A program made the position numbers and the translations under genes. Positions 9,157 through 17,207 of a DNA stretch of 64,000 bases are shown here, piece after piece; the stretch's first letter is position 1, and each line of letters begins with the position of its first letter. The stretch spans positions 1 to 64,000 of the forward strand of contig JAKLKE010000001.1 of assembly GCA_023150775.1 (NCBI GenBank), written 5' to 3'. The notes beneath the pieces are model-generated. The model was not told the origin of the DNA. It did not search any database and saw only the letters and a list, made by a program, of their open reading frames with translations. This DNA is from Myxococcota bacterium. GTDB taxonomy: Bacteria > Myxococcota_A > UBA796 > CAJQPC01.

Positions 9157-9211
9157 TGGTGTACACTTCACCACATGATGCACGACGCACCACCCGCCGC
9201 CTCCCGTGTGC
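9157..9211. repeat. 55-bp direct repeat, copy 1
   Basis: tggtgtacacttcaccacatgatgcacgacgcaccacccgccgcctcccgtgtgc, identical to 9801-9855. Confidence 0.95.
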
Positions 9212-9308
9212 AGCGCCATCACAAACGAACGCTGCTATGCTCTGATGGGTGAGCTTTGCCTTCACCCCCAGCGCTCAGGCCGCGCCTTGATGAGGCCCGA
9301 GGTGACCG

Positions 9309-9758
9309 ATGAGCGTCCAACGTTTCGTGATCATCGCCCTGCTCACCGGCTGCACGGCGGGCGCTGACCGCTCCGACGTTGGGGGCTCAGGCGACACGGC
9401 GCTTGCGGAGTCAGGCTATGAGCGGGAGTGTGTGGACCGAATCGACATCCACCCCGTCTGCGAGTGCTCCCTGACGCTGAGCTGGAGCCTCAACGACACG
9501 GTCGAGCGGGTCGGCTTGGTGGCCTTGAGCAGCTCCGCCGTCGACGCGCGGTCGACCTTCTGCACCGAGGGGCTCACCGAGGCCCTGCTGGCGACGGCGG
9601 TGTACTCGGAGGTCGCCGCGGGCACAAACGAGGTCATCATCGCCGCGCTGGGCGGGCCCACGATCGTGTTTTTGGAGAGCTCAGGCCAGATCGTAGACCC
9701 CACGATCGCGGATCCTTCCTCCTCCGGCACGATGGACCAGCTCTCGTTCTATTGGTGA
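9309..9758 (+). CDS. small lipoprotein
   Basis: MSVQRFVIIALLTGCTAGADRS lipobox; Cys-containing domain. Confidence 0.65.
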   Translation: MSVQRFVIIALLTGCTAGADRSDVGGSGDTALAESGYERECVDRIDIHPVCECSLTLSWSLNDTVERVGLVALSSSAVDARSTFCTEGLTEALLATAVYSEVAAGTNEVIIAALGGPTIVFLESSGQIVDPTIADPSSSGTMDQLSFYW

Positions 9759-9800
9759 TGACCCTCCACGCCCCCACCATGTGAGGATCACCGGGCGAGG

Positions 9801-9855
9801 TGGTGTACACTTCACCACATGATGCACGACGCACCACCCGCCGCCTCCCGTGTGC
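9801..9855. repeat. 55-bp direct repeat, copy 2 (promoter and first codons of the sigma54 activator)
   Basis: Identical to 9157-9211. Confidence 0.95.
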
Positions 9856-11294
9856 TGCTCACCTGGTCCGACCGTGGGGGCCGCTTCGGCCTGCGCCCCG
9901 ACGACCCCGGCCCGGTGCTGCGCCTCTTGCGGGTTCAGGCCGCCTACGATCAGGTGATCGTGCTCACGACCCCTTCAGGCCTCGACGCCGCCGAGACCTT
10001 GCTCCACGGCCTACGCGGCGAGGCCAAGGCCGCCCGGCTGCTCTCGTTGCCGGTGGACGACCCGTCAGACCACGCCCAGCTCTTCGCCGCCTTGGGCCCG
10101 GTGCTGGAGCTGCTGCCCCGGCGGGCGAGCCTCGACGTGCTGCTCAGCGCGGGGACTCCCCAGGCCCAGACCTTGTGGGTGATCTTGAGCCTCGCGGGCC
10201 TGCTCGACCCTGAAGTGGGCCGGGCGAGGCTGATTCAGGTGATCCCGCCCGAGCACAGCGCCGCCCGGGGCGGGCAGGTGTGGCGAGAGGTGCGCCTCGA
10301 CATCGACGGTTTCCCCCAGGTGCGGGCGCTCAAGGACGAGGTCGCCCGCCTACGGGCCGAGCGCTCCACCGCCACGGCCTCCCTCTTGGGTGAGAGCGCG
10401 CCGATGCACGAGCTGCGCCGCCTCATCACCCGGCTGGCGCCTTCAGGCCTGCCGGTGCTCATCCTGGGCGAGACGGGCACGGGCAAAGAGCTCGTCGCCA
10501 GGGCCCTTCACGCCGCGAGCCCCCGGGCCGAGGGCCCCTTCGTCGCCGAGAGCTGCGGGGCCCTGGACGAGTCCACCTTGCTCTCGACCCTGTTTGGCCA
10601 TGAGCGCGGCGCCTTCACCGGGGCCCACGCCCGGCACCGCGGCCTGTTTGAGCAGGCCCACGGCGGCACCCTGTTTCTGGATGAGGTCGGCGAGCTGAGC
10701 CCCCGAGTGCAGGCCGCCTTGCTGCGCGCGCTGCAAGAGGGGGCCGTGCGCCGCCTGGGCGCCGAGGGCCTCGTCACCGTCGACGCCCGGGTGGTCACGG
10801 CGACCCACCGCGACCTGCACGCTGAAGTGGCCGCGGGGCGTTTTCGTGAAGACCTCTACTATCGCCTCCGGGGCGCCATCCTGCGCACACCGCCCCTGCG
10901 GGAGCGGATGGTGGACTTAGAGCCCCTCGTCGCGCGGTTTCTGGCCGAGGCCGGTCGGCCGGGCCTGCCGCTGAGCCCTGAAGTCTGGGCGGCCCTGCGC
11001 GCACACCCTTGGCCGGGCAACGTGCGGGCCCTACGCGCCGAGGTGCTCCGCTGGGCCGTGCTCGTCGATGAGCGGGTAGGCCTCGACGCGCTCTCTGAAG
11101 ACCTGCGGCCCGACCGAGCGCCGCCGCCCGCGCCGGGGGCCCCCGACCTGCGCCCCCTGGCGGACCAGCTCGCCGCCGTGGAGGACCAGGCCGTTCAAGC
11201 GGCCTTGGCTGCGACGGGCGGCAACCTCAGCGCCGCCGCCCGGCTCTTGGACATCGACCGCAACACGCTCAAACGGAAGCTTCGACGGTCCTAG
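9819..11294 (+). CDS. rtcR: sigma54-dependent activator with CARF-like N-terminal domain (RtcR type)
   Basis: N-terminus ...VLLSAGTPQAQTLWVILSLAGLL (CARF-like GTxxxxxxW motif), GETGTGKELVARALH, GAFTGA, Fis-type HTH AAARLLDIDRNTLKRKL. Confidence 0.85.
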   Translation: MMHDAPPAASRVLLTWSDRGGRFGLRPDDPGPVLRLLRVQAAYDQVIVLTTPSGLDAAETLLHGLRGEAKAARLLSLPVDDPSDHAQLFAALGPVLELLPRRASLDVLLSAGTPQAQTLWVILSLAGLLDPEVGRARLIQVIPPEHSAARGGQVWREVRLDIDGFPQVRALKDEVARLRAERSTATASLLGESAPMHELRRLITRLAPSGLPVLILGETGTGKELVARALHAASPRAEGPFVAESCGALDESTLLSTLFGHERGAFTGAHARHRGLFEQAHGGTLFLDEVGELSPRVQAALLRALQEGAVRRLGAEGLVTVDARVVTATHRDLHAEVAAGRFREDLYYRLRGAILRTPPLRERMVDLEPLVARFLAEAGRPGLPLSPEVWAALRAHPWPGNVRALRAEVLRWAVLVDERVGLDALSEDLRPDRAPPPAPGAPDLRPLADQLAAVEDQAVQAALAATGGNLSAAARLLDIDRNTLKRKLRRS

Positions 11295-11464
11295 GGCCGA
11301 TCGTCGAGCAACTTTCATTTGTGAGGCCCTTGACGACGTGATCCTGATGGGAGACAAGACGGTGTGCCTGCCGCCGCGGAGGCGCAGCGGATTGACGAGC
11401 ATGAGCGGATATTGACCCAACCACCGCCGCTGACCCAGCAGCGGATCACCACGAGGCTGCCCGA

Positions 11465-11815
11465 ATGACCTCTCTCCTCTTGTTGTCGTTGTTCGCTTGT
11501 ACGGGCAAGGGCGATGACGCTCTCCTCAACGAGTCCCCCGCGCCAGACACCGGCTGTGATGAGGCCTTGTCCCAGGCCGACTTCGCCGACCAGTACGCGA
11601 AGCTGTTCTGTGAGTCGGTTGGCCGGTGTATCAACCCCGACTACGACGTTGAAGAGTGTGTGACCGGGCTCACCGACACGCTCACCGGCGACACGACGAC
11701 GTATCGGGCTTGCCTCGCCGTCGAGTGCGTCACAGGCTTCAGCCCACCGGAGACCCCTTGTGAGGACCTTGAGATCCCCAACGCCTGTGATGACGCGGTC
11801 GTGGTGGAGGACTAA
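11465..11815 (+). CDS. Cys-rich small lipoprotein
   Basis: MTSLLLLSLFACTGKGD lipobox; regularly spaced Cys. Confidence 0.65.
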   Translation: MTSLLLLSLFACTGKGDDALLNESPAPDTGCDEALSQADFADQYAKLFCESVGRCINPDYDVEECVTGLTDTLTGDTTTYRACLAVECVTGFSPPETPCEDLEIPNACDDAVVVED

Positions 11816-11818
11816 ACG

Positions 11819-12184
11819 ATGACCCTTCTGCTGCTCGTGCTGGCCGCCTGTGATGATGGGCGACCGTCCGTCGATGAGGATGGCTGCTGGACAGATGCCG
11901 AGGAGGCTTGGACGTATTCGATCGCTGCCTTCTGCGCGACAGTGCCCACCTGTGGCTCAGAGGTGGACGGCACGGAGGAGGAGTGCCTCAACAACAAGAC
12001 CCCGCTCCTCGACGACATTCGAGCGTCCACTTGTTTCGACGGCTGCGGGATGATCACCTGCGCCGAGGACCTCGCGGCCTACGCGGCGAGCTGCGACAGG
12101 ACGATCACCCTGCAGAGCTGCGCTGAAGGCACCTTTTATCGCCCAAGCGAGCGTGTGGGGGAGTGCGCGCAGGCGGGCTGGTGA
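11819..12184 (+). CDS. Cys-rich small lipoprotein, probably paralogous to the preceding gene
   Basis: MTLLLLVLAACDDG lipobox; similar AxxxFCxxVxxC...EEC spacing. Confidence 0.65.
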   Translation: MTLLLLVLAACDDGRPSVDEDGCWTDAEEAWTYSIAAFCATVPTCGSEVDGTEEECLNNKTPLLDDIRASTCFDGCGMITCAEDLAAYAASCDRTITLQSCAEGTFYRPSERVGECAQAGW

Positions 12185-12202
12185 GGTCCGTCGGCGCGGC
12201 GC

Positions 12203-12847
12203 TCAGGCGCGAAGCAGCTTAAACGCGTGGCCCCACTGGCCATGCAGGGCCCCGCGCAGCACCCACAACATGCACAGGCCCTCCAGATAGCGGCTGGAGC
12301 GGATCTCGCCGGAGTCCTCGACGTCCCAGCCGAAGTCGCCCAAAAGCGCCGTCACCTGGGCTTTGGCGCCGGCGTCGTCGCCGCAGATGAACATGGTCGG
12401 TGGGCCGCCGGGCAGGTTGGGCCGAAACATAAGCGGCGAGCCTACGCTGTTGAAGGCCTTCACGACGTGGGCGCCTGGCGCGAGGCGCTGGGCTTGTTCG
12501 CCGCCGGAGTCTTGGCCGGCCAAGGCCAAGGTCGGGGGGAAGCCTTGGGAGAAGTCCAGCGGGTTGGTGGTGTCGATGAGCACCTTGCCCGCGAGGTTCT
12601 CCGCGCCGGCCGCGGCCAGCACGGCGGGGTTGGCCGCGCCCAAGGTGGCGAGGATGACAAGCTCACCGAAGGCCGCGGCCTCAGCGAAGGTGCCGACGCT
12701 GGCCCGCTCCCCTTGGCTGGCCGCCCACTCCAGGGCCTTCGGGTTCTGGGCCTCCCGGGCGCCCATCTTCACCTCATGGCCCAAGGTGATGAGCGCGCTG
12801 CCGAGGGTCTTTCCGACGTCACCAGTTCCGAACACGCCGACTCGCAT
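12203..12847 (-). CDS. NADPH-dependent F420 reductase-like / NAD(P)-binding oxidoreductase
   Basis: MRVGVFGTGDVGKTLGSALITLGHEVKMGAR...AFNSVGSPLMFRP...ICGDDAGAKAQVTALLGDFGW; start at cat 12845-12847. Confidence 0.85.
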   Translation of the reverse strand: MRVGVFGTGDVGKTLGSALITLGHEVKMGAREAQNPKALEWAASQGERASVGTFAEAAAFGELVILATLGAANPAVLAAAGAENLAGKVLIDTTNPLDFSQGFPPTLALAGQDSGGEQAQRLAPGAHVVKAFNSVGSPLMFRPNLPGGPPTMFICGDDAGAKAQVTALLGDFGWDVEDSGEIRSSRYLEGLCMLWVLRGALHGQWGHAFKLLRA

Positions 12848-13035
12848 GGGGGCTCCTGAGCGGGGTTGAGGCGTCCTTGGGGGGCTCACCGCGCCCAGTA
12901 GAGCACAGATCGGCGTTGACATTGAGATGACAAAGATCCAGAACCTGAGGTGATCCGAGGTTCCTGCGGACTTGTCTCTTCTTGTCATGGAAGGCGCGCT
13001 CCGCCTGAGCGCTCCCTCCCAACACGGGAGACGAG

Positions 13036-14010
13036 ATGACCAGCACTCAGGTTGGGCTCATTGGGGGCCTTGTGGCCGCGCTCTGCCTCAGCGGAGGCTG
13101 CTCCGGCGCCCCCGGCGAGCGTGGGTTGATTGAGCGAGTGAAGGGCAGCGAGCGGGTGTCGAGCTTTGGCGTCTTCCCGGCGGATGGCGCCACGGCGTTG
13201 CGGGGCGATCAAGACCTCGTCGTCGCGTTGGACGAGGGTGAGCGGGGGGTGCTCCCCGAGGTGACCGTGCGGGGTGTAGACCCCGACACCGACGAGATCA
13301 CCCGCTGGGACGCCGACTGCGCCATGTCTACGGACGGCGTCTTGGCCTCGTGCACCCTCGACGAGGTGCTCCCGTTTTACCAAGACTTTGATCTCGACGT
13401 GCGGGTCGGGGACATGGCCGTGGTGCACAGCGTCAACTCACACGATCCCGAAGAGGGCCTCGCCTGGGCGATGCACGAGGGCATCACCGTGACACAGTTC
13501 GGCGCCGGCGACGCCTTGACCGGCGTCATTCAGAGCAGCTTCGCCAACGACGAGGGCGTGCTCGTGCTCGCGGGCTGGGACGGTCAAGAGGGCACGACGC
13601 AGCTCACCAGCGGCCGCAGCGATGAGCTCGGCGACGGCCTCGTGCGCATCGACGCCCCCGGCCTCACGATGGTGATCGACGTACACATTACCGCCGATGG
13701 CGTGATGCGCGGCGAGCCCGCGGACCTCTTCATGCCGGTGCGGGTGAACGATGAGATGGCGTTCCTCATCATCTACGACGCTGTGCTTGAGGGCACCATC
13801 ACCGACGCCGGACTCCGCTGGACCCTTGAGGGCGCCGTGGACCTCGCGTCTGTGGTGCGTGTCACCGCGCTCTACGGCTTCTCCGAGGAGGCCACCTTAG
13901 GCGTCGTCCGCGCCGACATCGACCACGACGGCAACGGCCTCGACGACGCCTTGACCTTCCGCGCCGGGGGCCTCTCCCCCGAACGCCAGCTCATCACCTG
14001 GACCCGTTGA
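13036..14010 (+). CDS. hypothetical lipoprotein
   Basis: LVAALCLSGGCSGAPGE lipobox; 324 aa. Confidence 0.65.
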   Translation: MTSTQVGLIGGLVAALCLSGGCSGAPGERGLIERVKGSERVSSFGVFPADGATALRGDQDLVVALDEGERGVLPEVTVRGVDPDTDEITRWDADCAMSTDGVLASCTLDEVLPFYQDFDLDVRVGDMAVVHSVNSHDPEEGLAWAMHEGITVTQFGAGDALTGVIQSSFANDEGVLVLAGWDGQEGTTQLTSGRSDELGDGLVRIDAPGLTMVIDVHITADGVMRGEPADLFMPVRVNDEMAFLIIYDAVLEGTITDAGLRWTLEGAVDLASVVRVTALYGFSEEATLGVVRADIDHDGNGLDDALTFRAGGLSPERQLITWTR

Positions 14011-14084
14011 TTGTCTCGGTTGAGGCGGGCGCCGAGGGTGGGTTCACGCCACCTTCGGCGCCTTTGTTCGTGCTGAGTCGAGGC

Positions 14085-16394
14085 TCAGTAGATCGTCAGC
14101 GCGTAGGTCTGTAGGCGTTGGTTGTCCCAAGAGTACAGCTTCCCGTCGTTGGGGTTGTAGCTGAGCTGGGAGTTGTAGCTGTAGGGGTTGGTGAAGGCGA
14201 TGCTGAGCGACTTGCTCGTGGAGGTGTTCGTGTCGTAGGCGTAGTTGATCGACGTCGATGTGCTGGAGTAGCTCGCCGTCGCGTACATCACGCCGCAGAT
14301 CATGAAGGCGTTGCCGATGCTGTTCTTGACAGCGCTGGCCGTGTTCCAGGTCTTCGTGATCGTGAAGCTCGACTCATCGATCCGGCTGATCACCATCTTA
14401 CCACCGTTGGTGCTGGTCGCGTAGAGCACCCACAGACCGTTCTCATCGACGGCGAGGTCGATGTCGCTGTAGCCGCCCCACTGGTAATAATAGGTGTTGT
14501 GATAACCCGCATTGGGCACCGTGAGGCTGGCGACCGTGCTCTTGGTCTTGAGATCAAACTTCACGATCGTGTTCGAGCTGTAGTTCACATAGTACAGATA
14601 TCCGCCGTAGACGACGTGGCCGGTGCCCTCATGGCCCGAGCTTGGCAGCGTGATCGTCGTGCCCCCCGAGCCAGAGGCCAAGGCGCTCGTGGAGGGCCAC
14701 TGAACGACCGTGGTGCCGATGTAGCCGCTGATCGTCCACACGAGGCCGCTGCCTAAGGTCTCCAGAGGGTCGGTGAGGTAGCTGCCTTGGGTGTAGCCGC
14801 TGATGGTGGTGGTGAGCACGGGCGTGGCCACAGACGACAGGGTACACAGGCAGTCGGTGGCGGTGGCGTCGGCGTCGTTGCAGTCGTCGGCGTTGTCGGT
14901 GTAGCCCGAGGGCTCATCACAAGCCTCCAAGGTCACGCTCGGGTCGCCGTAGCCGTCGTTGTCGGCGTCGGCGTACCAGGTGGACTCATCGGCGGCGTCG
15001 CTGCCGTCTGTGCTGCCGTCGCAGTTGTTGTCGTCACCGTCGCAGACCTCGGTGGCGGCGGGGTTGATGTTCTTGTCGGCGTCGTCGCAGTCGGTGCTCG
15101 TGGAGACGCTGCCCGAGGGCTGGGTGCAGGCCACCGAGGTGCTGGACCCGCCGTAGCCGTCTTTGTCGGCGTCAGCGTACCAGACGCTCACGTCGGCGGC
15201 GTCGCTGCCGTCGGTCTTTCCGTCACAGTTGTTGTCGTCGCCGTCACAGACCTCGGTGGCGGCGGGGTTGATCGCCTTGTCGCTGTCATCGCAGTCTGTG
15301 TTGGACGAGACGCTGCCCGAGGGCTGGGTGCAGGCGACGCTACGTTTGCTCGGGTCGCCGTAGCCGTCTTTGTCGGCGTCTGTGTACCACGCGCTGACGT
15401 CCGTGGCGTCGGCGCCGTCGGCGCTGCCGTCACAGTCGTTGTCGAGGCCGTCACAGACCTCCTCCGCGTCGGGGTTCACGGCGAACTCGCCGTCGTCACA
15501 GTCCTCAGCGTTCTCGACGTAGCCGCTCGGCGCCTCGCAGGCGAGGGTGGTGAAGTCGGCGTCCCCGAAGCCGTCGAGGTCGGCGTCTTGGTACCAGGTC
15601 TGGGCGGCCGTGGCCGTCGCCTCGTCTACGACCCCATCACAGTTGTTGTCGATCTCGTCACAGACCTCAACCCCGCCGGGGAAGGCCGTCTCCTCGGCGT
15701 CGTCGCAGTCCTCCGCGTTCGAGACGTAGCCCTCAGGCGCGGCGCAGGCCGCCTCAGAGAAGCGGTCAGACCCGTAGCTGTCGCCGTCGTAGTCGATGTA
15801 CCAGGTGGTCTGATCGGCGACGCTGGTGTCGGCGTCGTCGGTGAGGCCGTCACAGTCGTTGTCGGCGCCGTCACAGACCTCGCTCGCCCCTGGGGAGGTG
15901 CTGGCGTTCGAGTCGTCACAGTCACCGCTCGCCACGGCGTAACCCGTGGGGGCGTCGCAGCTCCGCACGCTGTCGCTCGTGACGCCGTACCCATCGCCGT
16001 CTTCGTCTCGATACCAGTCCACCGCGCCGGTGTTGTCGGCGTCGTCGCCGTCAAAGAGGCCGTCGCAGTCGTTGTCTAAGCCGTCGCAGGCCTCGGCCGC
16101 GCCGGGGTAAACCGTCGCCTGGGCGTCGTCACAGTCGCCGCCGACGGTCACGGCCTCGGCGGGCGCGCAGCCCTCGGTGAGGGTGGAGTCGTCTCCGAAG
16201 CCGTCTTGGTCAACGTCGAGCAGGTAGCTCGTGGGGCCGCCGACGGCGGCGTCGGCGTCGTCGCAGTCGAAGTCGCTGGTGACGCCGTCGCCGTCTTCAT
16301 CGGTGACGTTCGCGGCGCTGTCGGAGGCGGGGGCGTCGTCTTTGCAGGCGGCCAAGACGAGCAAGGGGAGCAGCAGCAGGGCGGAGACCTTCAT
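14085..16394 (-). CDS. MopE-like putative metal-binding repeat lipoprotein
   Basis: Many tandem DCDDxxxxxxPxAxExCDGxDNDCDGxxDG repeats, lipobox LLVLAACKDD, beta-propeller-like C-terminus. Confidence 0.85.
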   Translation of the reverse strand: MKVSALLLLPLLVLAACKDDAPASDSAANVTDEDGDGVTSDFDCDDADAAVGGPTSYLLDVDQDGFGDDSTLTEGCAPAEAVTVGGDCDDAQATVYPGAAEACDGLDNDCDGLFDGDDADNTGAVDWYRDEDGDGYGVTSDSVRSCDAPTGYAVASGDCDDSNASTSPGASEVCDGADNDCDGLTDDADTSVADQTTWYIDYDGDSYGSDRFSEAACAAPEGYVSNAEDCDDAEETAFPGGVEVCDEIDNNCDGVVDEATATAAQTWYQDADLDGFGDADFTTLACEAPSGYVENAEDCDDGEFAVNPDAEEVCDGLDNDCDGSADGADATDVSAWYTDADKDGYGDPSKRSVACTQPSGSVSSNTDCDDSDKAINPAATEVCDGDDNNCDGKTDGSDAADVSVWYADADKDGYGGSSTSVACTQPSGSVSTSTDCDDADKNINPAATEVCDGDDNNCDGSTDGSDAADESTWYADADNDGYGDPSVTLEACDEPSGYTDNADDCNDADATATDCLCTLSSVATPVLTTTISGYTQGSYLTDPLETLGSGLVWTISGYIGTTVVQWPSTSALASGSGGTTITLPSSGHEGTGHVVYGGYLYYVNYSSNTIVKFDLKTKSTVASLTVPNAGYHNTYYYQWGGYSDIDLAVDENGLWVLYATSTNGGKMVISRIDESSFTITKTWNTASAVKNSIGNAFMICGVMYATASYSSTSTSINYAYDTNTSTSKSLSIAFTNPYSYNSQLSYNPNDGKLYSWDNQRLQTYALTIY

Positions 16395-16454
16395 CGGGCA
16401 CCTTGGGGATCGTGGGGACGGTCAGCATAGCCCCAGCCCCGCCGAGCCGCAGAC

Positions 16455-17066
16455 TCAATGTTTCCTAGAGGTTCTAAGCCCTTGACTGAGCCCGCCGAGG
16501 ATCGCCCCCACGACGAGGCCGAGGCCCAACCAAGGCCAAGACCAGCGCTTGGGCGCAGGCGGCGGCGTGGGGGGCGCCTGGCGCGCGGCGGCGAGGCCTG
16601 GCAAGGCGTCCACGAGGGCGAGCTCACCCCGCGCCATCAAACCATCGGCCAAGATCGTCGCCTCAAGGGCCTCTCGCTCGGCCAAAGAGAGCGGCGCGCC
16701 GTCGTCCCGGCTCACCCACAAGGCCAGCTCAGGCGGCGAGCGCAGCCAGAGGAGGATCATCCCCGTGGGGGGCACCGACCAACGCGCCGCGAGGGCACGA
16801 ACGCAGGCCTCGGCGTCTTGGGGGGAGGATCGCGCCGTGAGGATCCGCGGGCTGAGGCCCTCGCGCCGGGAAAACTCAAGGGTGGACAGGTGAAGGTTGG
16901 CCTCGATGTGCTCGGGGATCAAGCCGTCAGGATCGGCGATGAACAGGCCCCGGGACGCGGGATCCTCGACCTCTGGCAGGCAGCTAGGGGCCGCGCTTTG
17001 GGGATCTTGGGCGTAGGCCAAGCGGGGGCCGCCGAGCAGGATCAGGGGGAGGAGGAGGGTGGTCAT
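16455..17066 (-). CDS. TPM-domain-like exported protein with C-terminal TM
   Basis: GLIPEHIEANLHLSTLEFSRREGLSPRILTA...PPTGMILLWLRSPPELALWVSRD; C-terminal WLGLGLVVGAILGGL. Confidence 0.5.
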   Translation of the reverse strand: MTTLLLPLILLGGPRLAYAQDPQSAAPSCLPEVEDPASRGLFIADPDGLIPEHIEANLHLSTLEFSRREGLSPRILTARSSPQDAEACVRALAARWSVPPTGMILLWLRSPPELALWVSRDDGAPLSLAEREALEATILADGLMARGELALVDALPGLAAARQAPPTPPPAPKRWSWPWLGLGLVVGAILGGLSQGLRTSRKH

Positions 17067-17207
17067 GACATTGATCTTGCTATCTCGCCTGTTCAACCGG
17101 GCCCGGGTGGTTTATCCTCTTTGGGGCTCTGCGCTGACGACGCCCCCAACGACGACGCCCCCACCCCTGGAACCCGTCAGCATGTACGAAGTGAGGACCT
17201 AGGCTCC

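Noticed and set aside
9819-11294. CARF domain taken as evidence for type III CRISPR signalling
   Set aside because: No cas genes or array in the window; domain order and the RtcB neighbour match RtcR-type regulators.
14787-16079. 430-aa plus-strand ORF with repeats
   Set aside because: Antisense of the MopE-like repeats.
14878-16140. regularly spaced DNA repeats considered as a CRISPR array
   Set aside because: Repeats are degenerate, codon-phased and encode DCDD/CDGxDNDCDG; no conserved palindromic repeat with unique spacers.
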